A DNA stretch of 64,000 nucleotides from JAWKOK01 sp963765875. Lineage in GTDB: Bacteria > Chloroflexota > Anaerolineae > Caldilineales > Caldilineaceae. The DNA is taken from assembly GCA_963765875.1 (NCBI GenBank), contig CAVXYK010000026.1, positions 62,001 through 126,000 of the forward strand, in the 5' to 3' direction. Below are positions 26,781 through 36,345 of the stretch, piece by piece (within the stretch, counting starts at the first letter, position 1; each line of letters begins with the position of its first letter). The position numbers and the translations under genes were made by a program. Under the pieces are notes generated by a model. That model made no database searches. It saw only the letters and a list, made by a program, of their open reading frames with translations, and was not told the DNA's origin.

Positions 26781-28814
26781 ATGACAACTCAATCCATCAA
26801 ACCTGCCGGCAGCGGCGCTTCAGAGCCAGGTCGCTCATTTTCATCATCGTCGATCTTCAATACATGGCGCACCAACCCGGCGCTGATCCTAGCGGCAATC
26901 ACTTTGGTCGCCCTGCTGATCGGCTGGATCGGACAGGCGACGGGCACGCTGCCGAGCTGGGCCATTACCGTCATGGCGTTGACCGCCTACTTGGCAGGCG
27001 GTTACACGGGCATGAAGGGGGCCATAGAAGAGGCGCGAGAAGGCACGCTCGACATCGACTTCCTGATGATCGCCGCAGCCTTGGGCGCGGCGCTCATCGG
27101 CGCATGGCCCGAAGGTGCACTCCTACTCTTCCTCTTCACATTGAGCGGCGCTCTTGAAGAGTTCGCCATGGACCGGACACGCGCGGCTATCGAGGCGCTG
27201 GCCGATCTGCGCCCCGAGGTGGCACGGGTGTTACGCGATGGAACGGAGGTCGACACACCGGTTGAATCGGTCGACATCGGAGACATTGTGCTGGTGCGAC
27301 CGGGCGAACGGCTGCCGTTGGATGGCGCGGTCTCCAGAGGAAACAGCAGCATCGACCAGAGCCCCATCACCGGTGAGAGTGTGCCGGTCCGAAAAGGGAT
27401 CGGGGATGAGGTCTTCGCCGGCACCATCAACGGCTCGGGCGCTCTGGAGATCGAGGTCACGAAGCTGGACTCGGAGAGTACGCTGAGCAAGATCATTGTG
27501 CTGGTCGCCGAGGCCCAAGAAGACACGGCCCCGACCCAGCAATTCATCGATCGCTTCAGCCAGCCCTACACCTATGTGGTCATCGGCTCCACCCTGCTGG
27601 CCATCATCCTGCCGGTACTCTTCGGCAATGAGCCCTTCAGCGACACGCTCTATCGCGCCATGACGTTGCTGGTGGTGGCCAGCCCCTGTGCGTTGATCAT
27701 CAGCACGCCGGCCAGTGTGCTCAGTGCCATTGCTGCGGGTGCACGCAACGGCGTCCTCTTCAAAGGCGGCGCCTATCTGGAGAAGATCGCCGAGATTACA
27801 ACCGTCGCATTTGACAAGACAGGCACGCTCACGCCCGGACGCCCGGTCGTCACCAACGTGCATCCGCTCACCGGCCATACAGCCGAGGAACTGCTGAAAC
27901 TGGCCGCCAGCGCGGAGACGTTGAGCGAGCACCACATTGCCAAGGCCCTGATCGAGCGTGCCAAGCAAGATGGAATTACGTTGGACCAGCCCTCTGACTT
28001 CTTTGCCATTGCCGGCAACGGCATTCAGGCCCAATTTGAGCGTGAAGAATTTGTCGAAACCGTCTACATCGGCAACGACAAGCTCTTTATGGATCAGCAA
28101 ATGGAATTCTCGCCGGCCATCAGCATGATCGGCGATGCCTTGCAGAAGCAGGGCAAGACCGTGATGCTGGTTGTCCGGCGCAGCACAGTCGAGGACACGT
28201 TGGGCGACGAACGGGATTGGGAAGTGGTCGGTTTCATTGGCGTGGCCGATGCCATTCGGCCGAATGCACCCGAAGCCGTTCGCCAGTTGCACGAGGCCGG
28301 CGTCAAGCGCGTCGCCATGCTGACCGGCGACAATGTGGCCGTTGCCGATCAGATAGCCAAAGAGGTCGGCATCGACGAAGTCTATGCTGGATTGATGCCG
28401 GAGGAGAAGGTGACCATCGTCCAGAGGTTGGTCAGCGAACAGCCGACGGCCATGGTCGGCGACGGCGTCAACGATGCACCGGCATTGGCCAGCGCCAGCA
28501 TCGGCGTGGCCATGGGCGCAGGCGGAACCGATGTGGCGCTGGAGACGGCCGACGTGGTGCTGATGTCAAGCGATCTGACCAAATTGCCCTTCACCATTCA
28601 CCTGGGCCGCAAGGCAACTCGCATCGTGCGCCAGAATGTCATCTTCTCGGTCAGTGTGATCATCATGCTGGTTTTGGCGACCATCGTTGCCCCGTTCTTC
28701 ATTCCGGGCTTTGTCATGCCGCTTCCGCTGGGCGTTGTCGGTCACGAAGGCAGCACGTTGATCGTGGTTGCCAATGGTCTGCGCCTGTTGAGAATGAAGC
28801 CCAAAGGCGCGTAG
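26781..28814 (+). CDS. P1B-4-type heavy-metal-translocating P-type ATPase (Fe(II)/Co(II) efflux class)
   Basis: Inner-membrane pump of 677 residues. TGES (197-200), DKTGT (345-349) and GDGVNDAP show a complete catalytic cycle. The metal-site signatures are SPC in the sixth helix region (301-303) and HEGST in the last helix (655-659), which define the P1B-4 class (CoaT, CtpD, PfeT). There is no N-terminal metal-binding domain, also typical. The conserved HP dipeptide of the nucleotide domain reads SEHHIAKAL, with His in place of Pro. The gene is preceded by AGGAAG and is in one operon with the PerR-like regulator, matching the PerR-PfeT iron-efflux arrangement in Bacillus. The cargo, iron or cobalt, is inferred. 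Confidence 0.93.
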   Translation: MTTQSIKPAGSGASEPGRSFSSSSIFNTWRTNPALILAAITLVALLIGWIGQATGTLPSWAITVMALTAYLAGGYTGMKGAIEEAREGTLDIDFLMIAAALGAALIGAWPEGALLLFLFTLSGALEEFAMDRTRAAIEALADLRPEVARVLRDGTEVDTPVESVDIGDIVLVRPGERLPLDGAVSRGNSSIDQSPITGESVPVRKGIGDEVFAGTINGSGALEIEVTKLDSESTLSKIIVLVAEAQEDTAPTQQFIDRFSQPYTYVVIGSTLLAIILPVLFGNEPFSDTLYRAMTLLVVASPCALIISTPASVLSAIAAGARNGVLFKGGAYLEKIAEITTVAFDKTGTLTPGRPVVTNVHPLTGHTAEELLKLAASAETLSEHHIAKALIERAKQDGITLDQPSDFFAIAGNGIQAQFEREEFVETVYIGNDKLFMDQQMEFSPAISMIGDALQKQGKTVMLVVRRSTVEDTLGDERDWEVVGFIGVADAIRPNAPEAVRQLHEAGVKRVAMLTGDNVAVADQIAKEVGIDEVYAGLMPEEKVTIVQRLVSEQPTAMVGDGVNDAPALASASIGVAMGAGGTDVALETADVVLMSSDLTKLPFTIHLGRKATRIVRQNVIFSVSVIIMLVLATIVAPFFIPGFVMPLPLGVVGHEGSTLIVVANGLRLLRMKPKGA

Positions 28815-28850
28815 GGCGCGACCCATGTAGTCGCCCTACGACATGAGATC
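28812..28850. repeat. Dispersed 'GTAGGGCGCGACCC...GTCGCCCTAC' repeat, copy 1
   Basis: A short hairpin-forming copy of a repeat that recurs near 38917 and 52343. It starts at the ATPase stop codon. Confidence 0.6.
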
Positions 28851-28867
28851 CTGTTGAGTAAAAAAAG

Positions 28868-28900
28868 GGAGGTCTGAATCGGCGATTCAGACCTCCTTTT
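28868..28900. terminator. Bidirectional terminator between the P1B-4 ATPase and the Asp-box protein
   Basis: Perfect 13-bp stem (GGAGGTCTGAATC) with a GGC loop, flanked by six A on the left and four T on the right. It can end transcription of the ATPase (plus) and of the convergent gene at 28920 (minus). Confidence 0.93.
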
Positions 28901-28919
28901 CAATTGCTATCTGATGCTG

Positions 28920-30287
28920 CTACTTGACTGGGTAGAGATAGACACCGTCTTCGGCATTCACCCAGAGCGTATCCGGTTGACTCTCGGTTACCAACAGACT
29001 GTTGATTGGCTGGACGCCGAATTCGCTGTCTTCGACCAGCGTCCAAATGCCCGAGTCTGGCCTTCCACGATAGAGCCCCTCGATTGTCGCCAGATAGATG
29101 TCGCCTTTAGGCAGATAGAGAATGTCGGTAAGACCGGCCACGTCAAGCTTGTCGCCCACGTTCAACGCATCCGCCAGCCCCAAAATGGTCAGTTGCCAGG
29201 TTGCGCCAAAGTCCTCGGTGTACCAGACGCCGTTCCGATCCGTAAACCAGAGACGACCAGCGGTCGTCGGGTCAGCAGCCACGCTGGAAATATCACGTGG
29301 CTGCGGTCGGATACGGGGCGTGATACGTTCCCAAGTTTCGCCCGCATCGCCGCTGTAGACCACAACACCTGCTTGATCCTCATCTGTCCCGCTGGCGTAC
29401 AGATAGTTCCAGTTGGCATCATCGATGGAAGCTGCGCCAACCAGTGACGAACCCCCAATCTCAACCATCTGATACCTATCCCAAAGGGCGGCAGCAGATC
29501 GATCCAGCTTACTCTGCCAACTATCACCGCCATTTGCGCTTAAATAGGGTAGCGAACAGTCTGCGGCCATGAGCCGATCCGCGTTCTGTGGGTCGGTCAA
29601 CAACGGCCTCAGATTGTCTCCCAATGCAAGCTGTTCCCAGGATTCGCCGCCATCACTGGAGCGATAGAAGGCTTCGGCGACGGTCTCCTCTGCATCTGCG
29701 CCGGAAACCCCGCACTCAATACCCAGGCCGCTGTACAGCACCAGCGGATCCGCCGGGCTTACGATGAAATCCAGAATCTCTGCCTCGACCGCCACCTGGT
29801 CCCAGTTCGCACCATCATTGTCGCTGCGAAACAGATTGTCGTCAGCGTCAAAGCCATACAGTGTCGAACTCAACCGATTTCCAATGACGCTCTGAAGGCG
29901 ATTGCCGTCTACGATAACATTGGCCTGAACGGATGTGGATGCCACCGGACCTGAGGCGCCCTCAGGGGCCTGTGTCGACTCTGGCGTGCCGGCAGGCGCC
30001 TCAACAGGCGCCTCCTGGGTCGGGGTACCTACTGCTACCGGCGTGAGAGAAACCGGAGCCGGCGTCTGAGTCTGTTTGCTTCTGAGATACTGACTGTAGC
30101 GTGAGCCCTGCTGAGCGGTCGGTGTTTCCGTTGGCGCGGCTTGGCTTTCTGGAGCCAACGAAACATCCAAAATGGATGGCCCGAGAGCCATTGTGGCCAT
30201 GGTCGCCGTAAAAAAGATTGCAACCGCCAGGGCTATGACATGACCCAGACGCTGTAGGCCCAGTCGTTTTAGGCGTTTGTTCATCAT
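28920..30287 (-). CDS. Secreted or membrane-anchored Asp-box (BNR/sialidase-type) beta-propeller protein
   Basis: Protein of 455 residues. An uncleaved-looking N-terminal helix (LGHVIALAVAIFFTATMATMA) follows a basic MNKRLKRLGLQR stretch. A Pro/Thr/Ala-rich linker (about 50-120) leads to a propeller with at least five Asp-box turns: SDNDGANW, SSDGGESW, SANGGDSW, SGDAGETW and TEDFGATW. Such folds occur in sialidases and in VPS10/photosystem stability-like proteins. No catalytic Arg triad is recognisable, so enzymatic activity is doubtful. The start was set at 30287 because GAGGAG lies just upstream. It is alone on its strand between a terminator and the deformylase. Confidence 0.82.
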   Translation of the reverse strand: MMNKRLKRLGLQRLGHVIALAVAIFFTATMATMALGPSILDVSLAPESQAAPTETPTAQQGSRYSQYLRSKQTQTPAPVSLTPVAVGTPTQEAPVEAPAGTPESTQAPEGASGPVASTSVQANVIVDGNRLQSVIGNRLSSTLYGFDADDNLFRSDNDGANWDQVAVEAEILDFIVSPADPLVLYSGLGIECGVSGADAEETVAEAFYRSSDGGESWEQLALGDNLRPLLTDPQNADRLMAADCSLPYLSANGGDSWQSKLDRSAAALWDRYQMVEIGGSSLVGAASIDDANWNYLYASGTDEDQAGVVVYSGDAGETWERITPRIRPQPRDISSVAADPTTAGRLWFTDRNGVWYTEDFGATWQLTILGLADALNVGDKLDVAGLTDILYLPKGDIYLATIEGLYRGRPDSGIWTLVEDSEFGVQPINSLLVTESQPDTLWVNAEDGVYLYPVK

Positions 30288-30442
30288 CTTACTCCTCTGC
30301 TTGATGTCAGCGATAGCGGCTTGAGCGATGGGAAATTCTGTGTCTATGCATCGTACCAGAACTACAGCGTTCGTCAAGGTGCATTTCAGACGGCTCGAGA
30401 ATCCGCAGTGTAGCCTATGACTTCACTGCAAAAAGCCTTTTT

Positions 30443-30490
30443 CGCCACAGATTTGCACAGATAAAAAAGGGATAAAACACAGATGATACC
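30443..30490. repeat. Dispersed 'CACAGAT' repeat, copy 2
   Basis: 'gccacagatttgcacagata' and 'aaacacagatgat' match the left arm of the elements at 2437 and 58179. It occupies the gap between the Asp-box gene and the deformylase gene. Confidence 0.6.
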
Positions 30491-30721
30491 GGGATTACGC
30501 TGGACACCTGGTAAACAGTTGAAACCGGCTCGCCAGCCCATTTTCAGTATCGCTGTCCGGCGGCCTTTCGTACTAGGTTTCGACACACAGGCCGTCGGTC
30601 AGACAAGATGATTTGGCAGAACATTCTCCCATGGAATAAGATAGATTTAGGATTTCGACTATTGACTCGGCGTTACGGCAGCAGTGCTGTCACACAAAGC
30701 CGACATGAGGTTGCCAAGACA

Positions 30722-31270
30722 ATGCCAGTTCTAAAAATAGTAACATTGGGCGCTGCCGGCGATGGTGTCCTGCGCAGGCCAACCGAACGGGTACGTAATT
30801 TTGGTCCGGCGTTGCATCAGCTGTTGGACAACATGGTTGAGACAATCCGCGATGCGCCCGGAGTCGGGCTAGCCGCTCCGCAGGTTGGGATCGACCGACG
30901 TGTGACAGTTGTTGAATACCCGGAGGATGAAGATGATCCGGAAAACACGCTGCGTGTGTTTGAGTTGATCAACCCCGAGATCATCAAGGCCAAGGGGACC
31001 GAAATTGGGCAAGAGGGCTGTCTGAGCCTGCCCGGGATTCTAGCCGATGTAGACCGCGCTACCTATGTGCTGGTTCGGGCGCAAGATCGCCACGGCAAGG
31101 AGTATCGTGTCAAGGCCTATGGCTGGCTGGCGCGGATATTCCAGCACGAGATCGATCATCTCCACGGCGTGCTGATGACCGACAATGCGGAGCAGATATA
31201 TCGATTGCAAGAGGACGAAGAGGGTGAACTCGAAGCGATCCCGCTTGAGCAGGCGGTGTCTGGCCAGTAA
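30722..31270 (+). CDS. def: Peptide deformylase
   Basis: Removes the formyl group from nascent N-terminal Met. The 182 residues carry all three family motifs: GVGLAAPQVG (motif I), EGCLSLP (motif II, with the metal Cys) and QHEIDHLHG (motif III, with two metal His and the catalytic Glu). The start MPVLKIVTLG fits the family; upstream in-frame sequence is not conserved in character. No methionyl-tRNA formyltransferase gene is adjacent. A bidirectional terminator follows. Confidence 0.96.
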   Translation: MPVLKIVTLGAAGDGVLRRPTERVRNFGPALHQLLDNMVETIRDAPGVGLAAPQVGIDRRVTVVEYPEDEDDPENTLRVFELINPEIIKAKGTEIGQEGCLSLPGILADVDRATYVLVRAQDRHGKEYRVKAYGWLARIFQHEIDHLHGVLMTDNAEQIYRLQEDEEGELEAIPLEQAVSGQ

Positions 31271-31304
31271 CAATCAAGACCAAAGAGTTCAAAGACAAAA
31301 ACAG

Positions 31305-31346
31305 AGCGCATCCCATGACCGGCTGTTCCGGTGGGATGCGCTTTTT
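31305..31346. terminator. Bidirectional terminator between peptide deformylase and RodZ-like gene
   Basis: Stem AGCGCATCCCA paired with TGGGATGCGCT and followed by TTTTT on the plus strand; on the minus strand it is followed by CTGTTTTTG. It serves the two convergent genes. Confidence 0.9.
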
Positions 31347-31372
31347 GTTGTACAAGATTCGACTTGAGGATT

Positions 31373-32741
31373 TTAGTTCTGGAGTTCGATGGTGACCAAA
31401 CAAGGCGGGGGAAAATTGCCTGTTCCATCTACAACAATCAGTTGGATGGTGTAGAAGCCATTGGGCAGAAGGGTCGTATTGAGGCTGCCTAGCTGACCGC
31501 CCGAAACCTGGCGATCGCTGCCGTCAAAATAGACAAATCCACCGCCTGCATTGGCCCCGGGGGCATACTCCAACTTGTAGTATTGGAAGGTCTCGTGGGT
31601 GGCGCTCCCAGTGACGCCGATGACGCCGGAGACTGCCTGATTAACGCCCGGCGACGTAATCACCGAACGTGGGTCCGGACAGGTGGCCGCGACAATGGCT
31701 ACCTCAACGGGTTCCGGCGTCGGTGTGGGCAGCAGCGCAGCCGCATCTTCCGCCGGCGGTGCAACCTCTTCGATCGTCGGCACCGTCTCGACAGGGAGTT
31801 CAGTCGCTGTAGGCAGCGGGATAGGCGTCTCGGTGGGTGTAGCAGCCGGCTCAACTACTGCAATTTCAGCTGAAGTCGGCGTGGGCGGCGCAGGCGTTGG
31901 CGTGGCTGTGGGTACGAGAACCAGACCAGTAATGATCGTATCATCTACCGGCGGTTGTTCGCCTCCGACGCTCTCGCCAGTCCCACTATCCATCAGCCCC
32001 ACTGTTGTTGACCCCGCTGTCACCCAGTCCAGCGTCAGCCGGACCATTATCAACAGCCACGACACCCGCGTTTTCCGGGTTGACAATGCCGACATCCGGG
32101 ATAGGCGCAACTTCAGTGTCCGAAGGACGGTCAGTCATCGCACGCATATTCTCAAATGCGGCAACTGCAACATCTCCGGCCCCCGAAACAATGCCCGTCA
32201 GAGAACCACGCGCAAACCACGCGCCGATCAGCAGCAGAATCGCAGCCAATACGCTCAAGATCGGGCCAAAGCGAATCTCACGCTGCTCCATCCCCTCGCC
32301 TTCATCAAGGAGCTCAACGTCCTTTGGCCGATAATCGACCTGGCGAATCGGGGGCAATGTTGATCCCGCGCTGGTATTGGCCAATACCAGCGTCACTGAA
32401 TCGCCCGTTGCGGATCGACGGCGGTCAATCACCTCTGTCGGTTCAAGGCCTAAGTAGGCGGAATAGTTGCGCAAAAAGCCGCGTCCAACCACCTCGCCGG
32501 GCAAAAGATGCCACTCATCAGACTCAAGTGCAGCAAGATATTTCTGTCGAATTCGGGTGGCGGCTTCGGTTTCGGCAAGGGAAACACCAAGCGCTTCACG
32601 ACGTTCACGCAGCAACGCACCAATGTCGCGGGTAGATTGGCCGGAGGCAACCCCTTCGCCCGTGGCAGACGATTGGCGTGTACTTGATATTGAATTGTCG
32701 CCGGACTGCTGGCGCGAACCGAACTGAAAAGTTGATGTCAT
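31373..32741 (-). CDS. RodZ-like protein: HTH, membrane helix, Thr/Pro-rich linker and C-terminal beta-domain, one frameshift
   Basis: About 455 residues from two frames. The cytoplasmic part has the HTH_25/RodZ domain (IGALLRERREALGVSLAETE, IRQKYLAALESDEWHLLPG, VGRGFLRNYSAYLGL). One membrane helix (FGPILSVLAAILLLIGAWFA) follows near residue 200. The frame changes near 31995, then a long T/P/E linker (VPTATPTPAPPTPTS...) leads to a compact C-terminal domain starting CPDPRSVITSPG with a second Cys near the end (PPPCLVTIELQN), probably immunoglobulin-like. RodZ links the MreB cytoskeleton to cell-wall synthesis; here the extracellular domain is unusual. The start at 32741 is tentative, and a TTG at 32828 is an alternative. 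The gene is divergent from an amidase. Confidence 0.78.
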
Positions 32742-32974
32742 TCCGAGGGGAGTATCCTCAATTTCGCCATTTCCATAGCCTGCTAATTGACCAACCGGCT
32801 TGATGCTCAATGTCGCTTCCAGCCGCAATTCTAGGTCTTAGTCACTGTTCCAAAGTCTAGCTTGCAGATCATCCTTTGTCAATTCTACTCTACCCTTCCA
32901 GATTGACAGAATCAGGCCCTGAGCTACAATGATATCCGACGCACAAAAAGTTTAAGTAAGGTAAAAAAAGTAGC

Positions 32975-33713
32975 ATGCGACACGATACCATCAATCGTAT
33001 TCAACGTACGCTGATGTTAATAAGTTTCCTGGCTCTGGTCGGTATTGGGCTGATTGGTGCACAGCGTCGTCGGCATCGGCCTGCCCGGCCGCGACGGACT
33101 TGCTCCCCAAGGGCTCGAACGGAGCGCATTCAACAGAGAAATCGGTCTGATCAGTGGACATGCGGGCTTCGATTCCGGCGCGGTCTGCACCGACGACAAT
33201 GGTGAAGTGACCCTCACCGAGGCCGAAGTCAATGCCGAAATCGCGGACATCGTCGCCAAACGGCTGAGACGAGCCGGGGCCGATGTGACGGTCTACGAAG
33301 AGTACGATCCACGTCTTGAAGGTCTGCGTGTCGACGTACTGCTCAGTCTTCACGCTGATAGTTGTATAGAAACCTCCGGTTTCAAGGCAGCCAACAGCAT
33401 CAACAGCCGCATTCCAATTGAAGAAGAACGGCTCTTGGATTGCCTGGATAGCCAATACGCAACAGCGACAGACTTATCACTGCATCCCAATACGGTCACC
33501 CACACGATGACCGAATATCACGTTTTTAACCGGATTGCACCGGAAACGCCTGCAGCGATCCTCGAAATGGGATTTTTGGGCGGCGACCGCAATCTCCTTG
33601 TCAAGCGCCCGCAGATCGCGGCCAAAGGCATTTCCGACAGCCTCCTCTGTTTCTTGGATGAGGGAGATGGGACCGATGAGGGAGATGAGACCGATGGCGA
33701 TAACACGAAGTGA
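32975..33713 (+). CDS. N-acetylmuramoyl-L-alanine amidase (Amidase_3), one frameshift
   Basis: Peptidoglycan amidase of about 245 residues. The N-terminal membrane or signal helix (LMLISFLALVGIGLIGA) is in one frame and the enzyme domain continues in another from about 33060 (VVGIGLPGRDGLAPQ). Zinc ligands and catalytic Glu of the Amidase_3 fold are present: SGHAGFDSGAV (His), AEVNAEIADIVAKRL (Glu), LSLHADSC (His) and AILEMGFLGGDRNL (Glu). The C-terminus is a short acidic repeat (DEGDGTDEGDETDGD). It overlaps the following acetyltransferase start as GTGA. The HADSC loop replaces the more usual HAN(A/S), a minor deviation. Confidence 0.85.
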
Positions 33714-34697
33714 GGATCGATTTGAAAAGCGGTAGACCGATTGAACTGATCAAACTGGATCGTCGATCCGAGAGCGCAATTGACACAATGGCAGATGTCT
33801 GGAACGAAGCATGCGGAGCGGATCTCGCCGTTTCGTCGCCGCTTGTTGCCTACAATCTCCGGCCAAATAGTGGCGGGCGGCAGGCTGGTTGGCTGGCCGT
33901 GGAAGATGGTCAAATCGTCGGCTTCGCGCTGGCCAGCATGATCGAGGACCATCCTTCCGTCATGCCGCCGAACGCCGGCTGGATCGACGCGCTCGCTGTG
34001 CGTCCAGATCGCCAACGACAGGGAACGGGGCGCGCCTTGCTCAGAAAGCTCGAGTCCTGGCTGATCGAACAGGGGTGCGACTATGCGCAGGTAGGCGGCA
34101 GCTTGAGACCATTTTCGCCGGGCCTTCCCGTCGAGCTGGACAGTGATCGATTCTTTCGGGAGGCCGGCTATCAGATGCGGGCCGGAGACAACGGCATTTG
34201 GGATGTTGCCGCCAATCTGGCTTCCTATCAGCCTCCGGCAGATATGGTTGAGGTTCCCTGTGCTGTGCGACCGGCACAGCCCGGCCAGGAGTCCGATCTC
34301 TTGGCTTATCTGGCACGTGAATTCACCGGACGATGGCACTACAGTTGCAAGGAATATCTCGCTGAAGGCGGACGCATCTCAGATTTCATGCTGCTCTGGA
34401 CCGAAACCGGCATCGAGGGGTTCTGCCAACTCACATTTGAGGATTCGGCGCGTCCGCTTAGAGCGTTTCTATCCCTACCAACTGCCGCGTCCGTGGGGCC
34501 AACTGGGGGCCATCGGCATTAGCGAGCATCTTCGGAGCCAGGGCTTCGGCAGTGCACTGCTGGATGCCGGATTGCGCCGTCTCCACAGCAACGGCGTCAA
34601 CGGCTGCGTCATCGATTGGACCACAGTGGTCGATTTCTATGCAAAATTTGGTTTCAGCAAGTACAGACAGTACTGGAGCTTGATGAGGGCATTCTAG
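33710..34697 (+). CDS. Double-GNAT-domain N-acetyltransferase, one frameshift
   Basis: About 330 residues. The first GNAT domain (about 1-150) has IDALAVRPDRQRQGTGRALLRKLE, the acetyl-CoA pyrophosphate loop R/Q-x-x-G-x-G/A. The second covers the remainder and after the frame change near 34465 reads ISEHLRSQGFGSALLDAGLRRL, a second copy of the same loop, ending DFYAKFGFSKYRQYW. Tandem GNAT proteins of this kind acetylate amino groups on antibiotics, sugars or proteins, but specificity is unknown. The GTG start overlaps the amidase stop, so the two are translationally coupled, hinting at a cell-wall-related substrate. Confidence 0.85.
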
Positions 34698-34948
34698 GGC
34701 AATTGCAGCAAATTAGATGCAGTGTCACTAGGCTGCAATCCAGATCGCTCATAGTCCATTATCCTACGATTTGCCGGTGTTTCAGTTTTTCACTCCTTTT
34801 CCAGGAACAGCGAATCCCAGCTGCTCGTTTCCAGCATGCATGAACAACACTATTCCCCGTAGGGCGATCCATGCACAGCTTAGAAACAGAACCATTGGCG
34901 GAGGGTAACATCGGCCGCTGATAGCAATAGCGGGAGTGTCAGCGAAGC

Positions 34949-35191
34949 ATGATAATGTTGAAATCGATAACAATGCTTGGAAGCATAGTAGGGGCGGCCG
35001 GTGGAGCCGCATCGAGTGGCGCCGACGGCCTCGTATTGGGCGCCACCATCGGCTGTCTAGCAGGAGTCGCTATTTGGTCGTTGGCCAACATGAACGCACA
35101 GTGGCAACATGAGCGACGTCTGAATCGGTACTTCAGTAACGTCAACCACCAGCCAGTCAGCGAACCCGTTAACCATGAAGAAATGGATTGA
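34949..35191 (+). CDS. Small glycine-rich membrane protein
   Basis: Protein of 80 residues with a Gly/Ala-zipper hydrophobic stretch (MLGSIVGAAGGAASSGADGL, then VLGATIGCLAGVAIWSLANM) and a polar, His/Asn-rich tail. This resembles glycine-zipper membrane proteins of unknown role. There is no strong ribosome site; ATG 34949 or 34955 could start it. It ends 27 bases before the aminotransferase start and may be part of that operon. Confidence 0.5.
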   Translation: MIMLKSITMLGSIVGAAGGAASSGADGLVLGATIGCLAGVAIWSLANMNAQWQHERRLNRYFSNVNHQPVSEPVNHEEMD

Positions 35192-35217
35192 CGCATGAAA
35201 GTTGCGGTCCAATATCG

Positions 35218-36345
35218 ATGAAGCTCCCCCCGTTCCAACTCGAACGATACTTTGCCAAACACGAATTTAGCGCACCGTATCTACTCTGCTCATCCGATCT
35301 TGAATCAGTTTCGGTAGGCGACCTGCTTGCCCTGGAAGCAGACGCCGCCGAGCGTCTTCACGCGCTGTGGCTAGGCTATACAGAGACCGCCGGCGCTCCG
35401 GCATTACGTGCTGAAATCGCCCGTCTGTATAAGACGATCTCTAGCGAGCAAGTGCTCGTCCATGCCGGGGCTGAAGAAGCCATCTTCAACTTCATGCAAG
35501 TAATGTTTGCACCGGGCGATCACGTGATCGTTCAGTGGCCGGGATACCAGTCCCTGGCCGAGGTGGCACGCGCTGCCGGCTGTGAGGTGACGCTCTGGCG
35601 CATGCGCTATGAGAGCGACTGGTCACTGGATATGGATGACCTGAAAGCATCGCTCCGGCCAAATACCAGGGCCGTAATCATTAACTCTCCCCACAACCCT
35701 ACCGGCTATCTAGCCGATCGGGAGTCGCTCGACACACTGGTGAACCTGGCCGAACGCCATGGTTTCATGATCTTCAGCGACGAAGTCTACCGCGGTCTGG
35801 AACATGATCCAGCGAACCAGCAACCGGCCCTCTGCGATCTGAGCGAGCAAGCTGTCTCCTTGGGCGTACTCTCCAAAACCTATGGCATGGCCGGGCTGCG
35901 CATCGGTTGGATCGCGACCCGCAATCAGACGATCTACGAGGCAATGGCCGCCTTCAAGGACTACACCACGATCTGCAACAGTGCGCCAAGCGAACTGCTG
36001 GCGACGATCGCCCTGCGTCACCGGGACGGCATCGTCGATCGAAACCTCAAACTGATTCGACACAACCTGAATCTGCTCGATGCCTTTTTTGCGGGGCACG
36101 CGGACCGCTTCGAATGGACGCGGCCCAAGGCAGGCCCCATCGCCTTCCCGAGACTGGTCAATCAAGCGCCGGCCGCGCCCTTCTGCGCGCAACTGATCGA
36201 CGAGGCGGGCGTCCTGCTCCTGCCCGGCGATCTCATTGACTCGCAAGCCGCTAGCCACTTCCGCATCGGCTTCGGCCGGCGCAACATGCCGGAAGCGCTG
36301 GAGCAGTTGAGCGAATGGATGGAAAGGAGCCGCACAGTCTCATGA
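35218..36345 (+). CDS. PLP-dependent aminotransferase class I/II
   Basis: Fold-type I aminotransferase of 375 residues. INSPHNPTGYLADRESL is the substrate/PLP strand, FSDEVYRGLEHDP holds the Asp and Tyr that contact PLP, SLGVLSKTYGMAGLRIGW holds the Schiff-base Lys, and FRIGFGRRNMPEAL the C-terminal carboxylate-binding Arg. It is closest in character to capreomycidine-synthase or MalY-like branches rather than to AspC. Its stop overlaps the threonine dehydratase start (ATGA), and that gene overlaps an ACT-domain gene, giving a tight three-gene amino-acid operon. Confidence 0.9.
   Translation: MKLPPFQLERYFAKHEFSAPYLLCSSDLESVSVGDLLALEADAAERLHALWLGYTETAGAPALRAEIARLYKTISSEQVLVHAGAEEAIFNFMQVMFAPGDHVIVQWPGYQSLAEVARAAGCEVTLWRMRYESDWSLDMDDLKASLRPNTRAVIINSPHNPTGYLADRESLDTLVNLAERHGFMIFSDEVYRGLEHDPANQQPALCDLSEQAVSLGVLSKTYGMAGLRIGWIATRNQTIYEAMAAFKDYTTICNSAPSELLATIALRHRDGIVDRNLKLIRHNLNLLDAFFAGHADRFEWTRPKAGPIAFPRLVNQAPAAPFCAQLIDEAGVLLLPGDLIDSQAASHFRIGFGRRNMPEALEQLSEWMERSRTVS

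Noticed and set aside
27231..28292. Minus-strand ORF of 353 codons inside the P1B-4 gene
   Set aside because: Antisense to a fully motif-complete ATPase; composition (His/Arg/Gln-rich) is typical of shadow frames.
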